64,000 nt of DNA from Paramecium tetraurelia (taxonomy: Eukaryota > Ciliophora > Oligohymenophorea > Peniculida > Parameciidae): contig NW_001798989.1 of the NCBI RefSeq assembly GCF_000165425.1, forward strand, positions 496,001-560,000. The letters run 5' to 3'. The notes beneath the pieces were generated by a model. That model was not told the DNA's origin and did not search any database. It saw only the letters and a list, made by a program, of their open reading frames with translations. Below, piece after piece: positions 58,900 to 64,000 of the stretch (positions are counted from its first letter, which is position 1; each line of letters begins with the position of its first letter). A program made the translations under genes and the position numbers.

Positions 58900-59965
58900 T
58901 TCTTATAATTATATTAATAATAATTGTTATGAATAATTAATATTTTACATTCTACTTAAGAACTTCACTCTATATTTCCTATTGAAAATTAAACTCAAAA
59001 TTATTTTAATAGGTTACTTAATATATGCTGAGTGTGATAATCACTAAATAATTTTGCATCTTAAAATTGAGAGTATTTTGTTTCTCAATTATGTTAATCG
59101 ATCTTGAAAAACCTAAAATTTTTTATTCTTTGATTAAACTCTTAAAGTCCCCTATTTAAGTGTTGCATATGAATTCACTATTTTTAATAGATCGATTATT
59201 CAAATTCTTTTGTGGTTTGGCTGTATATTTTTATCAATAATTATTTTTCTAAATATCTTGTGTAGTATTCGAAAAACATATTCTTTTTTGAAAATAATTT
59301 TTTATTATAGCACCCATCTTTTACTTTACAAATTATTAGTGGTCATTTATTTCTTATAATTCAATCAATTTTAAATACTAATTCTCATATTCCATAAGTC
59401 TCTTTCAAAAATTTATATAATTAATTAATTAAGTTACTATTTGAACTGGGAGGATTGGTAATACTTTTTATCATCTTTTTCTACATGAGAGGAATGTTGT
59501 GATAAAAGGATCCAATCATGGATTTTTGGAATCCTATAATGAACAGATTTCTTAAATTAAAAATTTAATATTTATTCCAAAAACTTTTGTTCAAGAAATA
59601 ATAAGCAATCTATTTTTTCTAAAATATTTTTCTAAATCTCCAAACCAATTTTAACACTCTAATTTCTCATATTTTATATAAGGTATTTTAGGCACTCTTT
59701 CATTTTTGAAGTTTGTAAAATGTGCTATTAAATACATTATGAATTTGTCTTTTTAGTCCAACTAGTATTAAAATGATCAATACCACTATATTTTGATATT
59801 ATAATTTATTATAAATTAATTACTGCAATAATATATTTATATAATAAGAATATTTTGGCTGAAAATTACAAATATTATCATCAGAGAAAATTTATAAACT
59901 TGACTTTCCCTATAATATAATCTCTAATAATTAATTATTGATTAATAATTTAAATTATAATATAA
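58900..59965. other. Long intergenic region upstream of channel gene
   Basis: About 1.07 kb, unusually long for this genome. It may hide a small minus-strand gene at 59234-59703 (listed separately). The rest is AT-rich with no other coding signal. Confidence 0.35.
59234..59703 (-). CDS. Possible helical protein
   Basis: ATG 59703, proposed intron of 26 nt (GTATTT...TATAAG, near 59377-59402), TGA 59234-59236, about 147 aa, divisible by three. It contains a hydrophobic/charged helix (KIDCLLFLEQKFLEQILNFQ) and a basic part (QFVKQKMGAIIKNYFQKRIC). Overlapping frames on the same strand are also open, so this is only a candidate. Confidence 0.3.
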
Positions 59966-62663
59966 ATGAACACAAATAGAACTGATCATTGTTTATTACA
60001 AGATGGTTATTTTGGTCCTTGTATTTTAATTGATTCTGCCAATATAAACAACTATAAAAAGAATTCTCCTTCTAAGAATTCAATCACTTCAGATATTAGT
60101 TAGAAAGAGATTGAATCTAATAATATCTCTCAAAATGTAGAAATTTTTCCAACAATTCTCCAAATTTCCAAAGCCAAGCAAAACTTCAGGAATAATAAAG
60201 GCAATCCTAATTAATAATCATAAAGTAATTTCATTAAGGGTAGCAAGAGACAATTATTGGAACCTAAAATATAGAAATCAGAACGGCCTTCCTTTATGAG
60301 AACCCTTGTTAAAAATAACATCATCAATAAATTTAAAAATAACCTATTTTCATCAGCATATGTTCTTCCAAATGAAATGAAATACATCTTGGAAAACGAA
60401 ACCTACATCTACGAATAAAAGGAAAAAACAAAAGCCAATTAAACCAAAATAGAGATGAAGTAATTAAATTATATCTTTAAGTCAGTAAAGAAAATGGGTA
60501 TGCCACCAAAGTATCGGAATTAAGTATGCTACTAATGCCTGGCAAGAATCTTACGATTTTATGGGATTTTATGTCTTTATTTGTTTTGTTTTTGAGATTA
60601 TTCTTTTGCACTATGATTGCCGCATTTGGATAATAGGATAAATTTTTCAAGGGAATTGAATTTTTCTTCAACACATATCTCATATTTGAGAGTGTGCTTA
60701 CAATTTATAGACCAATTATTCTCTAAGGAGAAATCATCAGTGAAAATTAATAAATATGGATTCTTTACTCAAAAAATCAATTGATAGAAGATTTAACCAG
60801 TTTCATAATTTGGTTTTTGATTTATTTTGATTTAAATGAAATTTTAGTACTCAATGAAATTTTGGCCATATCATAAATTATTTTAACAGTTCGATAGATA
60901 TTAAGAAAATATAATATTCAAATTGAATAATTGTATCTAAAAGGATTTAATAGTCACTTTCTAGATTTAATAAGTCTGATTATAATTATTTGTTTCTTTG
61001 CTCACTTTACAGCTTGTTTATGGCATTATATTGGTTACATTACAATTAATTAAGGCTCCTGGCTAACATACGCTCATATCATAAATGAAGATATTTGGGC
61101 ACAATACAATTATTCTTATTATTGGGCTACAATGACAATGGTTACTGTGGGATATGGAGATATTACACCTAAAAATTAGGTTGAAGTAGCATTTGCATCA
61201 ATAATAATGATATCCTCTACTTGTATGTTTGCTTATTCAATGAACTCGATAGGAGTGATAGTGAAAAATATTTATGATGAATAAACAAAATTTAAGTATT
61301 GATTTTATTTATATATCAAAGGAGAACTTTAATATTGATGAGTAAATTCATGTCAAAGAATGAAGTTGATTCTTAGATTTAGAGTAGAGTGAAGAATTAT
61401 ATTAAATTTAGTATCGAACATGAAGTTATGGAGAATAAAGAAGAAACTACGAAAATATTAAATGATTTGCCAGTTGGTTTAAGATTAGAATTAGAATCAG
61501 ATATTTAATAAAAAACTATATAAAAGATAAAACTCATAACCGATTATTTTTCAATATAAACATAAAACCAAGTAAAAAACAATCTGATTCCAGTCAAATT
61601 CACTCCTAAGGATATAATATATCATAGAGAAGATATAAAAGATAAAAATTTGTATAAAAATATATATATATTCTTTAGATATTTCATTTCTGAAGGGGAA
61701 GTGCAAATTTTAGAAGAGCAGAGCTAAAAGATTATAAAAAGATTGAAAGCAGGAGATGTTTTTGGCGAATTTTAATTTTTCACTGGATAAAATACCAAAG
61801 AATCAACTATAAGTGTGGGATTTACATAATTATATAAGATAGACAGAGATAAATTTATAAGTATCATAAAGTAAACCCAAAAGGATTATGAGAAGTTTCA
61901 TAAAATCAAAGATTCAATTTTATATACCAAAAATTACACTAGCATTTTAACTAAATGTTATTTATGTAATAAATTTTCACACAAAGATATTGAGTGTCCT
62001 TACTTAACATATCAACCCTCTAAATATCTAAAAATTGTAAAATTTAATAAATTTGATTTTAATGAGAGAGAAAAATTCAAAAGAAAAGAAAAAAAAAAAA
62101 TAAAATCTTAACTTGATCAATAATAGATTGAAGCAAGCATTAAAGACTTTCAAGAATTTCTATCCATATCATTTATAGAAGAATACAATACTCAAGTTCA
62201 AACTTATTAGGTATCTGAAACTAGTGGCCAAGTTGAAACCACACCAGTAGAAGAATTGCGAGAAAAATCATAGAATTCTATATATAGAAATATTCAATAA
62301 AACGGGTTAATTCAATAGAGCGGGATGGGTAGAAGAGGATCGAATACACCAATTTTGGATTATGAAAAAAGGAAATCCTTAGTTTTAGCTAAAAAAAAGT
62401 TATCTTTTACAGAAGAAGAGAAAAGAAGAACATAAATTTATAGAGAAACTTTAATTTTTAAATAATTAGATCAATTTTAAGTCAAATAATAATTCTATGT
62501 ATTGGAAGGATTTGATAAAATGCAAAATTATGTAGATTATTTACCACATAACAATGCTAATTAAGTGATCAGAAATTCTAACAAAGAGAAACCAAAAAGT
62601 AAGTAAATTAAACCTTAAGTCTTTAAATTTTCTAATAGTTTTAGAGTGATGAAAAATATATGA
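59966..62663 (+). CDS. Cyclic-nucleotide-gated-type potassium channel
   Basis: ATG 59966, introns 60524-60546 (23 nt) and 61296-61321 (26 nt), TGA 62661-62663, about 882 aa. After a ~190-residue polar N-terminus come six transmembrane segments. The pore carries the K+ filter in TMVTVGYGDITPKN. The S6 end is SMNSIGVIVKNIYDE. A C-linker (KNEVDSQIQSRVKNYIKF; LNDLPVGLRLELESDI) leads to a cyclic-nucleotide-binding domain (EGEVQILEEQSQKIIKRLKA, then GDVFGEFQFFTGQNTKEST). The binding domain has the GE motif but not a clear RxA/T arginine, so nucleotide binding may be weak. The S4 region (ILAISQIILTVRQILRKYN) has few positive charges, suggesting poor voltage sensing. Paramecium uses many such channels for membrane excitability and swimming. 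A Lys/Glu-rich tail ends the protein. Confidence 0.9.
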
Positions 62664-63319
62664 TTTTATATTTTAATTTAATTAAAATTTCAAAAATTAT
62701 GAATTCCAGATAAAATTTTCATTTTGTCACATATATTTCGAGGCTCGAAGACATTATTTATTAAATCCGTTAACTGAAATTTTTATGAATTTTATATTCT
62801 CATTTTATAAATTTTAACTAAATTATTTCTTTATTTTAATATTTTTTTATGCGAACTTTTGAAATGTTAATCTTATAAACTATCTGTTTATATCAATTAG
62901 AAATTGTAAATATTTTGTTTTTTTGGATAAAATTTATATTAGTTTAATTAATAAATAATATTTCTATTTCAATAGTGAAATTTCAGTTTAATATTTTAAA
63001 AGTTAAATTTAGAAATGATTGTTCTAAATAATAATGGTAAGTTTTATTTTTATAATCATAATTTTAGATACAAACCATTAAAATCCTCATTTTTCCTTAG
63101 TGTTTGTTGTAATGAGTTTTTCATTTTTATTCTTTGTTAATAGATTACTCAATATTACTAATTACTCTTTCTTTATGTGCGAATTTTACATAGATTTCAG
63201 GTTTTATTGATTAATGGTTCATTTAAAATATTTGTTATAAAAATATCATAAAATTATTAAACTTTTGATGATCATATACTTAAATGAGAATGCTAAATAT
63301 TATTAAATGAATTTAGCAA
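62664..63319. other. Intergenic, no gene seen
   Basis: About 650 bp of strongly AT-rich DNA between convergent genes. No coding frame with a start and protein-like composition was found. Confidence 0.4.
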
Positions 63320-64000
63320 TCAACTTAAAACAACTTTGTTCACTTGTTCTCGTTCTTTTATTGAGCTCGATTCAAATATTCTACCAATTTAGATATCAAA
63401 ATTAGGTAGCCTATTTACAAGCGGAGATGAGTCATGACAATCCTCAGTATCACACCTTTGTTTATAAATTTCATACAAAGATGAAAATTATTCATAAGCA
63501 GCCTTCAAAGTGATTCTGTCAGATGTATTCTTTTCCAATAGAGATTTCAAAAGATTCTATATAACTGCATAAAAATCTTACAATAATACTCAAAGAGAAA
63601 GCATTACATTTTTCTTGTTGCAAATTTAATTAACAAATTCTGTTGTTGTGGACTAGCTATTCCGTTGTGTCACCTTTAAAAGGCAATTCATTAAATAACC
63701 TAAAGAATGAATCAGTTAATTACAATAGATAAAGCATACAACCACTGCTAAAAATATCACAACTAAATGAGTAATAAGTGCATTAAGAATTAAGCACTTC
63801 AGGTGCTGCATATCCGGGTGTACCACATTTATATAAAAGATATCTGTTAATATTGGTGAAGGTTGCAAATCCAAAATCTATTATGGTAAGAGAATTGAAA
63901 TCATCTTCTTCTGCTAAAACTAAATTTTATGGTTTTATATCCCTGTGTATAATCTATATTTAATTGTCCATTTACTTCTAATTAGGATAGTTTGATTAAG
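63320..64000 (-). CDS. Protein kinase, C-terminal part (gene continues beyond window)
   Basis: The gene enters from the right edge and ends at TGA 63320-63322. Introns are 63954-63975 (22 nt), 63700-63723 (24 nt) and 63565-63589 (25 nt). The visible part starts just before the catalytic loop (IIHRDIKPQNLVLAEEDD), followed by DFGFATF, CGTPGYAAPEVLNS and SCDIFSSGCMLY. A kinase C-lobe then runs to SLLEKNTSDRITLKAAYEQF and a ~65-residue tail. All visible catalytic residues are intact. The N-lobe and subfamily cannot be seen; the activation segment resembles CAMK-type kinases. The 24-nt intron has no in-frame stop. Confidence 0.8.

Noticed and set aside
1-64000. tRNA, rRNA or transposon genes
   Set aside because: No cloverleaf-like, rRNA-like or transposase-like sequence was recognised by eye; small RNA genes could still have been missed.

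Overview
This window is nuclear DNA of a ciliate, almost certainly the macronuclear genome of a Paramecium species. The sequence is AT-rich. Open frames of recognisable families are full of TAA and TAG, read as glutamine, and every gene ends at TGA. Genes are interrupted by introns of about 22-28 nt with GTA...TAG ends and are packed with gaps often below 100 bp. A trichocyst matrix protein, an alveolin-like cortical protein and a TmcB-like membrane protein fit Paramecium. All coordinates below assume TGA is the only stop.

Layout. 1-5.6 kb: the 3' part of a START-domain gene, then a very large type I membrane protein on the minus strand. 5.6-7.4 kb: mostly non-coding, with a possible gene remnant. 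7.4-13.3 kb: a RING-H2 protein, a B-box-like coiled-coil protein divergent from a glutamine-rich C2HC zinc-finger protein, and a myristoylated CDPK. 13.5-18.5 kb: a tandem pair of jacalin-like genes (one with a long PPPGQY tail), a SHIPPO-repeat protein and a coiled-coil zinc-finger protein. 18.8-24.3 kb: a predicted pseudokinase divergent by only 14 bp from a coiled-coil gene, then an ULK-like kinase. 24.7-34.7 kb: a histidine-kinase-like membrane protein, a coiled-coil gene, a CCCH zinc-finger gene, a cysteine-containing unknown, a 1,266-aa low-complexity protein ending in a beta/gamma-crystallin-like module, and CKS1. 35.4-45.3 kb: a double-RING/LON-domain protein, a small cysteine protein, a second multi-TM signalling-like protein, a TmcB-like PAS protein and an alveolin-like protein. 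45.4-51.4 kb: coiled-coil and basic unknowns, a trichocyst matrix protein, a gene with an in-frame TGA, and a small secreted protein. 51.9-64 kb: a 1,903-aa coiled-coil protein with six EF-hands, a Ser/Asn-rich basic protein, a cyclic-nucleotide-gated-type K+ channel and a truncated protein kinase.

The content is typical of a free-living ciliate: kinases and calcium sensors (CDPK, EF-hand protein), ciliary or cortical structural proteins (SHIPPO, alveolin, coiled coils), regulated secretion (trichocyst matrix) and membrane excitability (K+ channel). There are no operons; neighbouring genes are independent, and divergent pairs share very short promoters. I found no tRNA, rRNA, CRISPR array, transposon or telomere. 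Because only TGA stops translation and the sequence is AT-rich, chance open frames are long, so frames were chosen by protein-like content, intron phase and total length divisible by three. Intron coordinates were worked out by eye.
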